Shown here: in pieces, positions 1 to 7,803 of the stretch
Position numbering within the stretch: position 1 is the stretch's first letter
Layout: the number at the start of each line of letters is the position of its first letter
Source of the DNA: Porticoccus sp964608185
GTDB taxonomy: Bacteria; Pseudomonadota; Gammaproteobacteria; Pseudomonadales; Porticoccaceae
DNA: 42,364 nucleotides
Direction: 5' to 3'
Assembly (NCBI GenBank): GCA_964608185.1
Contig: CAZSMR010000006.1
Coordinates: 1-42,364 of the forward strand
Notes under the pieces: model-generated
What the model saw: only the letters and a program-made list of their open reading frames with translations
What the model was told of the DNA's origin: nothing
Databases searched by the model: none
Position numbers and translations under genes: made by a program

Positions 1-52
1 ATATAAAAAAATGAGGCATAATGGAGAGTTAAGATCAATATATAGGATATGC

Positions 53-865
53 ATGGATATAATCTTTTTATACCTCTTTCTGGGTGTAATAGCAGGGGTA
101 ATTAGTGGCCTGTTTGGAATCGGTGGCGGGATAATTATCGTTCCAATACTCATCTTCACTTTTTCATCACAAGTTTTCCCTACAGAAATATTGACCCATA
201 TGGCAATAGGTACATCATTAGCTACAATTATAATTACTTCTATGAGCTCTATTTTCGCACATCACAAACGTGGACTAGTAGCTTGGCCCATAGTTCTTTG
301 GTTTTCACCAGGGATATGTTTGGGTGCAATTTTGGGAGCAAGTTTTGCTATTAGTATCACAGGAATACTTTTACAACTCTTTTTTGGTATATTTCTTTGT
401 TTTATTGGTGTCCTTATGACAAAGCCTACTAATCCGTCTTTAATTATCAATATGCCAGGATCTTTTGGTAAAACAATAGCGGGCTCTGTAATTGGTTTTT
501 TTTCCAGCATATTTGGGATTGGGGGCGGGTCATTATCAGTACCTTATTTTTCTTGGACACAGATACCTATTAAGAATGCTATTGCTACGTCAGCTGCCTG
601 CGGACTACCTATTGCTGTTAGTGGAGCTATAGTTTATGCAATTCAGGGACTAAATGTATATGGATTACCAAAATATACAGTTGGTTTTGTATATCTTCCC
701 GCTTTTTTTGGCATCATCATTACAAGTATAGTTTTTGCAAAAGTGGGGGCAAAATTAGCATATCAGCTTCCTTCTAAAGCTTTGAAAATGTATTTCTCTT
801 TTTTACTACTGGCTATTGGGATATATTTTATATGGAAAAATATCCTATTTATTTTGATGGATTAA
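53..865 (+). CDS. TauE/SafE-family membrane permease (sulfite/organosulfonate exporter-like)
   Basis: A predicted inner-membrane protein of 270 residues with about eight hydrophobic segments and two copies of the family signature FGIGGG, at residues 21-26 and 154-159, marking the two homologous halves of the TauE/SafE (formerly DUF81) fold. Some family members export sulfite or sulfoacetate, but the substrate of this one cannot be read from sequence. I chose the ATG at 53 because AGGA lies five bases upstream and the protein then starts directly with the first hydrophobic helix. Earlier in-frame ATGs at 11 and 21 have no visible ribosome binding site. It ends one base before birA, so the two are probably co-transcribed. 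Family call is firm; function is open. Confidence 0.85.
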   Translation: MDIIFLYLFLGVIAGVISGLFGIGGGIIIVPILIFTFSSQVFPTEILTHMAIGTSLATIIITSMSSIFAHHKRGLVAWPIVLWFSPGICLGAILGASFAISITGILLQLFFGIFLCFIGVLMTKPTNPSLIINMPGSFGKTIAGSVIGFFSSIFGIGGGSLSVPYFSWTQIPIKNAIATSAACGLPIAVSGAIVYAIQGLNVYGLPKYTVGFVYLPAFFGIIITSIVFAKVGAKLAYQLPSKALKMYFSFLLLAIGIYFIWKNILFILMD

Positions 866-866
866 A

Positions 867-1835
867 ATGGAAGATCTATTAATTATTTTAAGTGATGGAA
901 TGTTTCACTCCGGGGAAGATATTGGTAAAAAACTTGATATCTCAAGAGCAGCTGTCTGGAAAAAAATAAGAAAAATTAAAACTTTAGGACTTTCACTAGA
1001 ATCAAAAAAAGGTCAAGGTTACCGAATAATTGGTGGTCTAGATCTCCTAAAGAAAGAAGATATTTACGATAATTTATCCTCTGTTGTTAAACCCCTTGTA
1101 TCTAACTTAGAAGTTTTGTCGACGACCACTTCTACAAATACTCTCGCTAGAAAAAATGCTGAAAAATTTGATTCTTCGGGTAGTATAATTTTATCAGAAG
1201 CCCAGACAGATGGGCGTGGTCGAAGAGGTAAATCTTGGGTTAGTCCATATGGTTGCAATCTTTATCTATCAATTGTTTGGGGTTTTTCAGGTGGCATTCA
1301 AGAAATAGAGGGCCTTAGTTTAGCTGTTGCTTGTTCTGTGCTCAAAGGGCTAAAAAAGTGTGGTGCTGATAATATAGAGCTCAAGTGGCCTAATGACTTA
1401 ATACACAAAAAGAAAAAAATTGGCGGTATTCTTTTAGAGATAGTTGGTGATCCATCTGGATACTGCCAAGTAATTATTGGTGTTGGTATCAATGTAAATA
1501 TGCCAAAAATTTACTCTGGATATATTGATAGAGAATGGACAAATACTAAAAAATTATTAAATCCAGGGGTTAGTAGGAATAAATTAGCTTCTATGATTAT
1601 AGAACAGCTCTTATTGTTGCTTTTTGACTATAAAAAATCCAAATTTTCGAGTTATAGGGATCAATGGCTTATGTATGATAATTCTATAGGAAAGAAGGTG
1701 GAGCTGATAATGATGAATAATACCGTTGAGGGGATTGTACGCGGAATAGATTTAAGCGGTGGGCTTATTCTTGAGGTAGATGGAATAGAAAAAATCTTTA
1801 GTGGTGGAGAAATTAGTCTGCGAGAGTGTGAATGA
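867..1835 (+). CDS. birA: Biotin--[acetyl-CoA-carboxylase] ligase / biotin operon repressor BirA
   Basis: BirA activates biotin as biotinyl-AMP and transfers it to the carrier protein of acetyl-CoA carboxylase; two-domain forms also repress biotin synthesis genes. This 322-residue protein has both parts: an N-terminal winged helix (about 1-60, with ISRAAVWKKI as the recognition region) and a catalytic domain with GRGRRG at 116-121 (biotinyl-adenylate loop), KWPNDL at 173-178 and KIGG at 184-187, then a small C-terminal SH3-like domain. Length matches E. coli BirA (321). The helix-turn-helix suggests it still acts as a repressor. It overlaps coaX by four bases (ATGA), as expected for translational coupling. 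Confidence 0.97.
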   Translation: MEDLLIILSDGMFHSGEDIGKKLDISRAAVWKKIRKIKTLGLSLESKKGQGYRIIGGLDLLKKEDIYDNLSSVVKPLVSNLEVLSTTTSTNTLARKNAEKFDSSGSIILSEAQTDGRGRRGKSWVSPYGCNLYLSIVWGFSGGIQEIEGLSLAVACSVLKGLKKCGADNIELKWPNDLIHKKKKIGGILLEIVGDPSGYCQVIIGVGINVNMPKIYSGYIDREWTNTKKLLNPGVSRNKLASMIIEQLLLLLFDYKKSKFSSYRDQWLMYDNSIGKKVELIMMNNTVEGIVRGIDLSGGLILEVDGIEKIFSGGEISLRECE

Positions 1836-2560
1836 GAGTAGAGATTGATGCAGGTAATTCTAGAATTAAGTGGAGAATTTGCTTAGGCCAAATAGTTGAG
1901 TCTCGTGGTGTTTTTGCTAATAAAGATATTGAGATATTTCTAGAGGTATTAGATCAGATTCCATCAATTGAAAAGATATATATTGCTTCCGTATCTCCTT
2001 TGGATATTCTTAATAAAATAGCTCAATATTGTTCTAAGAGGTTGTGTTTACTAATTGAAGCCAAAACTGAAAAAATTACTGCTGGTGTTACTTGTGGTTA
2101 CAATGATCCATCTATTTTAGGCATTGATCGATGGCTAGGAATTGTAGCTGCATACAATCGTTTTAGGTCGCCATGCATAATTATTGATGCAGGAACCATC
2201 CTAACAATTGATACTGTAAACGGCGATGGAAAACATTTAGGAGGATATATTTTACCTGGAAGAGAAATGTCGCGAGAGATAATGAATACTGGTACCGAGA
2301 AAATTCAGCTAAATATTAATGACGATCAAGATATAACAAATTTTTCTCCAGGAAAGTCAACTGGAGAGTGTATCAGAAAAGGGGAAATTCTGATGATTAA
2401 ATCACTAATAGAATTTATTGTAAGAAATTCTGATGAGAAAAATGAAACACAAATAATAGCAACTGGAGGTAATGCCCAAAATATCGTTAGTATTTTGGGC
2501 AACCACGTTCATTTTGACCCAGAACTGATTTTAGATGGTCTAAAATTTTTAGACTTATAA
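1832..2560 (+). CDS. coaX: Type III pantothenate kinase CoaX
   Basis: Phosphorylates pantothenate, the first step of coenzyme A synthesis. The 242-residue protein carries the ASKHA-fold signatures of type III enzymes: DAGNSRIKW at 6-14 (phosphate 1 loop), GIDRW at 97-101, DAGT at 119-122 (phosphate 2, followed by I where A is usual) and GGYILPG at 137-143. Type III kinases are unrelated to the CoaA of E. coli and are generally insensitive to CoA feedback. It starts inside the birA stop codon. The birA-coaX-tRNA order is the Pseudomonas-like version of the E. coli birA-coaA-thrU order, with a non-homologous enzyme doing the same step at the same place. Confidence 0.95.
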   Translation: MRVEIDAGNSRIKWRICLGQIVESRGVFANKDIEIFLEVLDQIPSIEKIYIASVSPLDILNKIAQYCSKRLCLLIEAKTEKITAGVTCGYNDPSILGIDRWLGIVAAYNRFRSPCIIIDAGTILTIDTVNGDGKHLGGYILPGREMSREIMNTGTEKIQLNINDDQDITNFSPGKSTGECIRKGEILMIKSLIEFIVRNSDEKNETQIIATGGNAQNIVSILGNHVHFDPELILDGLKFLDL

Positions 2561-2675
2561 AAAATTGTATATTTCATAAAGTTGACTTAAAAACGATCAC
2601 ATGGGCTTTTTATCCTCTTTCATACCCATTTCTGTGTAAAAAACACTAAAAAAACGTTTTATCACATATAATCTG

Positions 2676-2704
2676 TTGATTATAACCTCAACATTCACTA
2701 AAAT
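2676..2704 (+). promoter_or_regulatory. Sigma70-type promoter of the tRNA-tuf operon
   Basis: TTGATT at 2676-2681 and TAAAAT at 2699-2704 are separated by exactly 17 bases and followed by the GC-rich run CGCGACCCC, a discriminator of the kind found at stringently controlled stable-RNA promoters. The predicted start (about 2711) lies some 25 bases before tRNA-Thr. The same -10 and a similar discriminator precede rpsL and rpsJ. TATAAT at 2667-2672 is an alternative -10 but has no matching -35. Prediction from sequence only. Confidence 0.55.
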
Positions 2705-2734
2705 CGCGACCCCTATTTTGTATATAGGATTTGG

Positions 2735-2810
2735 GCTGGCGTAGCTCAGTTGGTAGAGCAGCTGACTTGTAATCAGCCGGTCGGGGGTTCGACTCCTCTC
2801 GCCAGCTCCA
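2735..2810 (+). tRNA. thrU: tRNA-Thr (TGT anticodon)
   Basis: A 76-base cloverleaf with acceptor arms GCTGGCG/CGCCAGC, anticodon loop CTTGTAA (anticodon TGT), a canonical GGTTCGACTCC T arm and a genomically encoded CCA. First gene of the Thr-Tyr-Gly-Thr-tuf cluster, the same order as E. coli thrU-tyrU-glyT-thrT-tufB. Confidence 0.97.
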
Positions 2811-2888
2811 AAATTTCTTAGCTAAAACTAAGATTTTGGAAAATTTACTAGGGTGTGTATTGGATGTGGATAATTTTTTATCTTTTAC

Positions 2889-2972
2889 GCAGGGGTTCCC
2901 GAGCGGTCAAAGGGATCAGACTGTAACTCTGACGCGAAAGCTTCGGTGGTTCGAATCCACCCCCCTGCACCA
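2889..2972 (+). tRNA. tyrU: tRNA-Tyr (GTA anticodon)
   Basis: An 84-base class II tRNA with acceptor arms GCAGGGG/CCCCTGC, anticodon loop CTGTAAC (GTA), a long variable arm and an encoded CCA. Second tRNA of the tuf operon. Confidence 0.96.
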
Positions 2973-2985
2973 AATTTTTATATTT

Positions 2986-3019
2986 GGTACTATTGTTGTT
3001 TAACAATAACTTAAGTACC
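2986..3019 (+). other. Stem-loop between tRNA-Tyr and tRNA-Gly
   Basis: GGTACT (2986-2991) and ATTGTT (2992-2997) pair with AACAAT (3002-3007) and AGTACC (3014-3019), giving two six-base-pair helices around a GTTT loop with one asymmetric internal loop. No T run follows, so it looks more like an RNA processing element than a terminator. Role is a guess. Confidence 0.4.
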
Positions 3020-3090
3020 TTGTGAACATACGGATTGTATTATCAATGATCACATGGGTAGGTTGCATTTGTAACAAAAAATAGATTTGG

Positions 3091-3117
3091 CTCCACTAGA
3101 AAATGAATTCTATGGAG
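3091..3117 (+). other. Stem-loop 5' of tRNA-Gly
   Basis: CTCCACTAGAA (3091-3101) pairs with TTCTATGGAG (3108-3117) over ten base pairs with one bulged C and a six-base loop. It lies 12 bases before the mature tRNA-Gly 5' end, which fits a processing site in the polycistronic precursor. Function not shown. Confidence 0.4.
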
Positions 3118-3129
3118 TGGTGGTTATAG

Positions 3130-3203
<74 letters not shown>

Positions 3204-3228
3204 GATTCTACCGAGAGCGACAGTTAGT

Positions 3229-3304
<76 letters not shown>

Positions 3305-3384
3305 GTATTTAGTGAAATACGGTATACCGTATATTTTTAATATTAACTATGTGATGTGTAAGTATTGATTGAGGAGTGTTTGTC

Positions 3385-4608
3385 ATGGCAAAAGAAAAAT
3401 TCGAGCGTAATAAGACCCATGTTAATGTGGGTACGATTGGTCATGTAGATCATGGTAAAACTACATTAACAGCAGCACTTACAAGAGTTTGTGCAGAAGC
3501 ATATGGGGGAGAGTCAGTTGCATTTGATGGTATTGATAATGCACCAGAAGAGCGAGAAAGAGGCATTACTATCGCTACTTCTCACGTAGAATACGACACA
3601 CCTAATCGTCACTATGCTCATGTTGATTGTCCCGGGCATGCTGATTATGTAAAAAACATGATTACTGGTGCAGCCCAAATGGATGGAGCAATACTAGTTT
3701 GTGGTTCGACTGATGGTCCTATGCCTCAAACGCGTGAGCATATTCTACTTGCACGACAAGTTGGTGTTCCGTACGTCGTCGTTTTCTTGAATAAAGCAGA
3801 TCTCCTTGCTGCCGATTGTGGTGGAGTTGGTTCTGATGAATACAACGAGATGATTGAATTAGTAGAAATGGAACTTCGTGAGTTACTTGACGCTTATGAG
3901 TTTCCTGGAGATGACACCCCAATTATTTGTGGTTCTGCATTAATGGCTCTTGAAGGAAAAGATGATAATGAGTTAGGAACTACAGCTGTAAGAACTTTGG
4001 TAGAAACGTTAGATTCTTACATCCCAGATCCTGTTCGCGATATTGATAAGCCATTTTTGTTGCCTATTGAAGATGTATTCTCTATTGAGGGCCGCGGTAC
4101 AGTAGTTACTGGTCGTGTTGAGCGTGGAGTTGTCAAGGTTGGCGAAGAAATTGAAATCATTGGTATTAAAGACACGACTAAAACTACTTGTACGGGCGTA
4201 GAAATGTTCCGTAAGTTGCTTGATGAGGGCCGTGCTGGTGAAAATGTTGGCGTTCTTCTTCGTGGTACTAAGCGAGAAGAAATTGAGCGTGGCCAAATTC
4301 TAGCAAAACCAGGATCGGTTAAGCCACATACTAAGTTTGAAGCAGAAGTTTACGTCTTATCAAAAGATGAGGGTGGTCGGCATACTCCTTTTTTCAAGGG
4401 TTATCGTCCCCAATTTTACTTTAGAACTACAGATGTAACCGGAGCTTGTGAGTTACCTGATGGCGTTGAGATGGTAATGCCTGGTGATAACATCAAAATG
4501 GTAGTTACGTTAATTCATCCGATCGCTATGGAAGATGGCCTACGTTTTGCGATACGAGAAGGTGGTCGCACAGTAGGTGCTGGTGTTGTAGCTAAGATTA
4601 TTGAGTAG
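3385..4608 (+). CDS. tuf: Translation elongation factor Tu
   Basis: GTPase that delivers aminoacyl-tRNA to the ribosomal A site. G motifs are intact: GHVDHGKT, the RGITI switch I region, DCPGH, NKAD and GSALMAL, followed by the two beta-barrel domains ending VGAGVVAKIIE. I start at the ATG at 3385 (MAKEKFERNK), ten bases after a GAGGAG site; an in-frame GTG at 3376 is too close to that site. The 407-residue product is longer than E. coli EF-Tu (394), mostly because about ten extra residues (around LLAADCGGVGSDEYNEM) follow NKAD. From memory, that insert occurs in several Oceanospirillales and Cellvibrionales EF-Tus. This is the only tuf in the window; the usual second copy after fusA is absent. 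Confidence 0.98.
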   Translation: MAKEKFERNKTHVNVGTIGHVDHGKTTLTAALTRVCAEAYGGESVAFDGIDNAPEERERGITIATSHVEYDTPNRHYAHVDCPGHADYVKNMITGAAQMDGAILVCGSTDGPMPQTREHILLARQVGVPYVVVFLNKADLLAADCGGVGSDEYNEMIELVEMELRELLDAYEFPGDDTPIICGSALMALEGKDDNELGTTAVRTLVETLDSYIPDPVRDIDKPFLLPIEDVFSIEGRGTVVTGRVERGVVKVGEEIEIIGIKDTTKTTCTGVEMFRKLLDEGRAGENVGVLLRGTKREEIERGQILAKPGSVKPHTKFEAEVYVLSKDEGGRHTPFFKGYRPQFYFRTTDVTGACELPDGVEMVMPGDNIKMVVTLIHPIAMEDGLRFAIREGGRTVGAGVVAKIIE

Positions 4609-4630
4609 CTTTAAAGAACTGTGTTATGCG

Positions 4631-4660
4631 AAATCGAGACTGTTGGGTCTCGATTTTCTG
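4631..4660 (+). terminator. Intrinsic terminator after tuf
   Basis: A perfect ten-base-pair stem, AAATCGAGAC (4631-4640) with GTCTCGATTT (4647-4656), closes a six-base loop and runs into T-rich sequence. It lies 22 bases after the tuf stop and 27 before tRNA-Trp, so it probably ends or attenuates the tRNA-tuf transcript. Confidence 0.8.
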
Positions 4661-4687
4661 GTTATTCTGTTTCTAGGTTTATGCGAT

Positions 4688-4763
4688 AGGCCAGTAGTTC
4701 AATTGGTAGAGCGTCGGTCTCCAAAACCGAATGTTGGGGGTTCGAGTCCCTCCTGGCCTGCCA
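4688..4763 (+). tRNA. trpT: tRNA-Trp (CCA anticodon)
   Basis: A 76-base cloverleaf with acceptor arms AGGCCAG/CTGGCCT, anticodon loop CTCCAAA (CCA) and an encoded 3' CCA. It lies between tuf and secE, a position seen in several gammaproteobacteria such as Pseudomonas, and is probably co-transcribed with secE-nusG. Confidence 0.97.
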
Positions 4764-4824
4764 ATAAAATTTTTTAACATGGTCTTTAGAAAGACGAACA
4801 AAGTAAGTAAGAGCACAATTAAAT

Positions 4825-5193
4825 ATGAATGCGACTACGGAAGAAAAGCACTACAAGCTAGATGGCCTAAAGTGGTCAGTCGTTGTTTTTTTTACAGGTG
4901 CAGCCGTTTATGGCAACTACTATTTCTCTGAAGAGTCATTACTTTACAGAGCATTAGCATGGCTCATAGTCGCTACTACTGTAGTTTTTATTAGCTCGAA
5001 GACACAAAAAGGCTCTAGTTTAATAACATTAATGTATGGAGCATATAACGAAGCACTCAGAGTGGTTTGGCCTACAAGACAAGAAAGAAATCAAACTACA
5101 TTAATGGTTGTTGTCTTTGTATTAATTATGTCTATGATTTTATGGGGCTTAGATACTTTTTTTGGTTGGATTGCTTCCATGGTCATAGGTTAA
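4825..5193 (+). CDS. secE: Preprotein translocase subunit SecE
   Basis: The essential clamp subunit of the SecYEG channel in the inner membrane. The 122-residue protein has three hydrophobic segments (about 16-34, 41-58 and 92-117), as in E. coli SecE (127), and the conserved amphipathic stretch EALRVVWPTRQE (about 76-87) before the last helix, which contacts SecY. No good ribosome binding site precedes the ATG at 4825, but the next in-frame start would remove the first helix. nusG follows after nine bases, the universal secE-nusG pair. Confidence 0.95.
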   Translation: MNATTEEKHYKLDGLKWSVVVFFTGAAVYGNYYFSEESLLYRALAWLIVATTVVFISSKTQKGSSLITLMYGAYNEALRVVWPTRQERNQTTLMVVVFVLIMSMILWGLDTFFGWIASMVIG

Positions 5194-5202
5194 GGGGATT
5201 AC

Positions 5203-5730
5203 ATGCGCTGGTATGTTGTACATGCTTACTCAGGATATGAAAAGAAAGTTGCTGCAGCGTTGCAAGATAGGATTGTCCTTAATGGAATGGAAAAAATATT
5301 TGGAGATATTCTTGTTCCTACCGAAGAGGTAGTAGAGCTCAAAGGAGGCTTAAAACGTAAAAGTGAGCGTAAATTTTTTCCTGGGTACGTACTTGTTCAG
5401 ATGGAACTAAATGATGATTCTTGGCATCTTGTAAAAGAAACTCCAAGGGTTCTTGGCTTTATAGGAGGAAAGGCAGATATGCCTGCTCCGATTACAGATA
5501 AAGAAGCGGATGCGATTCTGCAAAGAGTTCAGGATTCAGAGGATAAACCCAGACCTAAAACTGTTTTTGAGGCGGGTGAAGTAGTACGAGTTATTGATGG
5601 CCCATTCAATGATTTCAATGGGGTCGTTGAAGAAGTTAACTACGAAAAAAGTAGAGTACGCGTATCGGTTTCAATATTTGGGCGAAATACACCTGTTGAG
5701 CTTGAATTTGTTCAAGTAGAAAAAGTTTAA
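5203..5730 (+). CDS. nusG: Transcription termination/antitermination factor NusG
   Basis: Binds the RNA polymerase clamp and suppresses pausing, and links polymerase to Rho or to ribosomal protein S10. The 175-residue protein has the N-terminal NGN domain (opening MRWYVVHAYSGYEKKV, with FFPGYVLVQM near 61-70) and a C-terminal KOW domain beginning GEVVRVIDGPF, joined by a short charged linker. Length is close to E. coli NusG (181). AAGGGG lies just upstream of the ATG. The gene is coupled to secE and precedes the L11-L1 unit, whose leader starts about 40 bases beyond the stop. Confidence 0.97.
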   Translation: MRWYVVHAYSGYEKKVAAALQDRIVLNGMEKIFGDILVPTEEVVELKGGLKRKSERKFFPGYVLVQMELNDDSWHLVKETPRVLGFIGGKADMPAPITDKEADAILQRVQDSEDKPRPKTVFEAGEVVRVIDGPFNDFNGVVEEVNYEKSRVRVSVSIFGRNTPVELEFVQVEKV

Positions 5731-5767
5731 TAATTTTTATTGCTTAAGTCTGTATTGGACTCAAGCC

Positions 5768-5814
5768 GGGAAGCCTAAGACGAGTTTTTGTAAAGACTCT
5801 GAGGCGTTAAACCC
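5768..5814 (+). promoter_or_regulatory. Putative L1-binding leader of rplK-rplA
   Basis: Nested helices GGG (5768-5770)/CCC (5812-5814), GCCT (5773-5776)/AGGC (5802-5805) and GAGT (5782-5785)/ACTC (5796-5799) are separated by an asymmetric internal loop (AA against GTTAAA). This resembles the mRNA element bound by ribosomal protein L1 in other gammaproteobacteria, where L1 represses rplKA translation. It ends 16 bases before the rplK start. Inferred from shape and position. Confidence 0.55.
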
Positions 5815-5830
5815 ATTTTGGAGAAGTTAA

Positions 5831-6262
5831 ATGGCAAAAAGAGTAGATTCGTATGTAAAGCTGCAAGTACCTGCAGGCAAGGCTAATCCAAGTCCACCCG
5901 TCGGACCTGCACTAGGTCAAAAAGGTGTTAATATAATGGAATTCTGTAAAGCATTTAATGCACAGACCCAAGACATAGAGTCTGGTTCTCCAGTACCTGT
6001 TGTCATTAGCGTGTATGCTGATAAAAGCTTTACTTTTATTACAAAAACGTCTCCTGCATCATACCTATTAAAGAAGGCTGCAGGTATTGATAGTGGAAGT
6101 GGTACCCCCAACACAGTAAAGGTTGGTAAGGTTACTCGAGCACAATGTGAAGAAATTGTAAAAATAAAAGATGCTGATCTAACTGCTTCTGATATGGACG
6201 CAGCTGTTAGAACCATTGCAGGTTCTGCTCGATCTATCGGTATTGATGTGGAGGGTGTGTAA
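5831..6262 (+). CDS. rplK: 50S ribosomal protein L11
   Basis: L11 binds 23S rRNA at the GTPase-associated centre and forms the base of the L7/L12 stalk. The 143-residue protein has the N-terminal domain with the proline-rich segment PSPPVGPALGQKG (about 21-33) and the C-terminal rRNA-binding domain ending ARSIGIDVEG. Length is one residue more than E. coli. GGAGAAG precedes the ATG. The rplA start codon directly follows the stop, so L1 synthesis is coupled and both genes fall under the leader at 5768-5814. Confidence 0.98.
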   Translation: MAKRVDSYVKLQVPAGKANPSPPVGPALGQKGVNIMEFCKAFNAQTQDIESGSPVPVVISVYADKSFTFITKTSPASYLLKKAAGIDSGSGTPNTVKVGKVTRAQCEEIVKIKDADLTASDMDAAVRTIAGSARSIGIDVEGV

Positions 6263-6958
6263 ATGAAAAAGCCTTCTAAGCGTATACGTGCAATTCGTGA
6301 AAAAGTTCAAATCGGTAAACAATACCCAATCAATGCAGCAGTTGCTTTGCTGAAAGAAGTTTCTTCTGTTAAATTTACTGAGGTGGTTGATGTTGCAGTT
6401 AATCTGGGTATTGATCCCAAAAAATCAGAGCAAGCAGTAAGAGGAGCAACAACACTTCCCCATGGCACAGGAAAGAATGTCAGAGTAGCAGTTTTTGCTC
6501 AAGGTGATGCAGCAGAAGCAGCTAAGAAAGCTGGTGCCGACTTGGTCGGAATGGAAGATTTAGCAGCAGATATTAAAGCAGGAAATATGAATTTTGATGT
6601 CGTTATTGCTGAACCTGCAGCTATGAGAGTAGTTGGCCTACTAGGACAAGTTCTGGGTCCACGAGGACTAATGCCAAATCCTAAAACTGGAACTGTAACA
6701 CCTGATGTGACAACAGCCGTAAAAAATGCCAAGGCTGGTCAAGTCAGATATCGTATAGACAAAAATGGTATAATTCATGGCGCGATTGGAAGTCTGGATT
6801 TTGACGCTTTATCTTTAAAAGAAAATCTTGAAGCCCTGATATTAGACCTCAAGAAGGCAAAGCCAGCATCAGCAAAGGGTATTTTTCTAAGCAAAGTTAC
6901 TCTTTCAACAACCATGGGTCCTGGACTAATAATTGATCAAACCTCGTTGGAGGTTTAA
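6263..6958 (+). CDS. rplA: 50S ribosomal protein L1
   Basis: L1 forms the mobile stalk beside the E site and is the usual autogenous repressor of the L11 operon. The 231-residue protein matches the family (E. coli 234), with GLMPNPKTGTVTPDV near residues 134-148 and the closing STTMGPGLIID segment. The ATG abuts the rplK stop, and its Shine-Dalgarno GGAGG lies inside the rplK 3' end. A 269-base gap with the L10 leader separates it from rplJ. Confidence 0.98.
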   Translation: MKKPSKRIRAIREKVQIGKQYPINAAVALLKEVSSVKFTEVVDVAVNLGIDPKKSEQAVRGATTLPHGTGKNVRVAVFAQGDAAEAAKKAGADLVGMEDLAADIKAGNMNFDVVIAEPAAMRVVGLLGQVLGPRGLMPNPKTGTVTPDVTTAVKNAKAGQVRYRIDKNGIIHGAIGSLDFDALSLKENLEALILDLKKAKPASAKGIFLSKVTLSTTMGPGLIIDQTSLEV

Positions 6959-6997
6959 GACGAATAAGATCTCTTTAATATGAGATCAACTTACTTT

Positions 6998-7108
6998 AGG
7001 GTCCAAGCATTTGCTTTGGCCGTTAAAGACCGTAGGAGCCTTACTTAAGGCTTAATGTAATTTTCAGCTTTTTGTAGCTGATATTTTCCTACGCAAACGG
7101 TGTAACCC
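6998..7108 (+). promoter_or_regulatory. L10(L12)4-binding leader of rplJ-rplL
   Basis: Closing helix GGGT (6999-7002)/ACCC (7105-7108) surrounds a small hairpin CCAAGC/GCTTTGG (7003-7019) and a long arm CGTAGG (7031-7036)/CCTACG (7088-7093), which itself holds GCCTT/AAGGC (7038-7051) and CAGCT/AGCTG (7065-7080). The ACCGTAGG...CCTACGCAAACGGT core with an unpaired loop is the architecture of the bacterial L10 leader, where the L10-L12 complex represses rplJL translation. It lies 119 bases before the rplJ start. Confidence 0.75.
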
Positions 7109-7109
7109 G

Positions 7110-7208
7110 ATCCAGTATTTTTATTGCTGGATTTTATCGCCGAAATTGCATCAAGATTTTTAGTTGATGCTTAATCAATTGATAGACCATGTTTTTGGTC
7201 GATCAATT
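7110..7208 (+). promoter_or_regulatory. Three serial stem-loops before rplJ
   Basis: Downstream of the L10 leader are ATCCAG/CTGGAT (7110-7132, followed by TTTT), GCATCAA/TTGATGC (7148-7170) and AATTGATAGACC/GGTCGATCAATT with one mismatch (7177-7208). The last ends seven bases before the rplJ Shine-Dalgarno. The first is terminator-like, so attenuation is possible, and the others may hold the ribosome site in a regulated shape. Pairings are seen directly; function is inferred. Confidence 0.5.
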
Positions 7209-7227
7209 AAATCCAGGAGAAGGTCTC

Positions 7228-7758
7228 GTGGCATTAAATCTCGAAAGTAAAAAAGCGATTGTTGATGAAGTGAGCGCTACTGCTTCAAATGCTTTGTCAT
7301 TAGTCGTTGCTGATGCTCGTGGTGTTAATGTGACTGATATGACAAGTCTTCGTGAAAAGGCGCGAGAACAAAATATCGATATTCGTGTCATTCGTAATAC
7401 ACTCGCGAAGCGTGCGTTTCAAGGTACAGATTTTGAGTGCGTAACCGAAGTATTGGCTGGTCCGTCACTGTTTGGTTTCTCTATGGAGGATCCCGGCGCT
7501 GCTGCTCGCTTGTTTAAAGAGTTTGCGAAAGCAAATGATAAATTTGAAGTTAAGGCTCTTTCAGTCAGCGGTCAATTGCTGGATAAGGGGCAAATCGATG
7601 TTTTAGCTAAGCTACCAACCTTGCAGCAAGCTCTTGGCCAGTTAGCTTGTGTAACGTTGGCACCAGTAACTAAGTTAGTTCGTACCTTTAATGAGGTGCC
7701 GACTAAAGTAACTCGTGTTGTAGGGGCTGTTCGTGATCAAAAGCAGGAAGCTGCATAA
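7228..7758 (+). CDS. rplJ: 50S ribosomal protein L10
   Basis: L10 anchors L7/L12 dimers to the ribosomal stalk and, with them, represses its own mRNA. I start at the GTG at 7228, which gives MALNLESKKAIVDEV, aligning with E. coli MALNLQDKQAIVAEV; AGGAGAAGG precedes it. An ATG 39 bases upstream would place the conserved start internally and lies in the loop of a stem-loop. The 176-residue product has the conserved RVIRNTLAKRA and PGAARLFKEFAK-like segments, and a C-terminal helix for L12 binding ending VRDQKQEAA. rplL follows after 45 bases. Confidence 0.97.
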   Translation: MALNLESKKAIVDEVSATASNALSLVVADARGVNVTDMTSLREKAREQNIDIRVIRNTLAKRAFQGTDFECVTEVLAGPSLFGFSMEDPGAAARLFKEFAKANDKFEVKALSVSGQLLDKGQIDVLAKLPTLQQALGQLACVTLAPVTKLVRTFNEVPTKVTRVVGAVRDQKQEAA

Positions 7759-7803
7759 GTCACAGAATAGTTTATATAAATTTATTTAATTAGGAGATAG
7801 ATG

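Noticed and set aside
2582..2587. TTGACT as the -35 of the tRNA-tuf promoter
   Set aside because: No -10-like hexamer 16-18 bases downstream; the element at 2676-2704 fits better.
4731..4931. 66-codon frame overlapping tRNA-Trp and secE
   Set aside because: Starts inside the tRNA and runs out of frame through secE.
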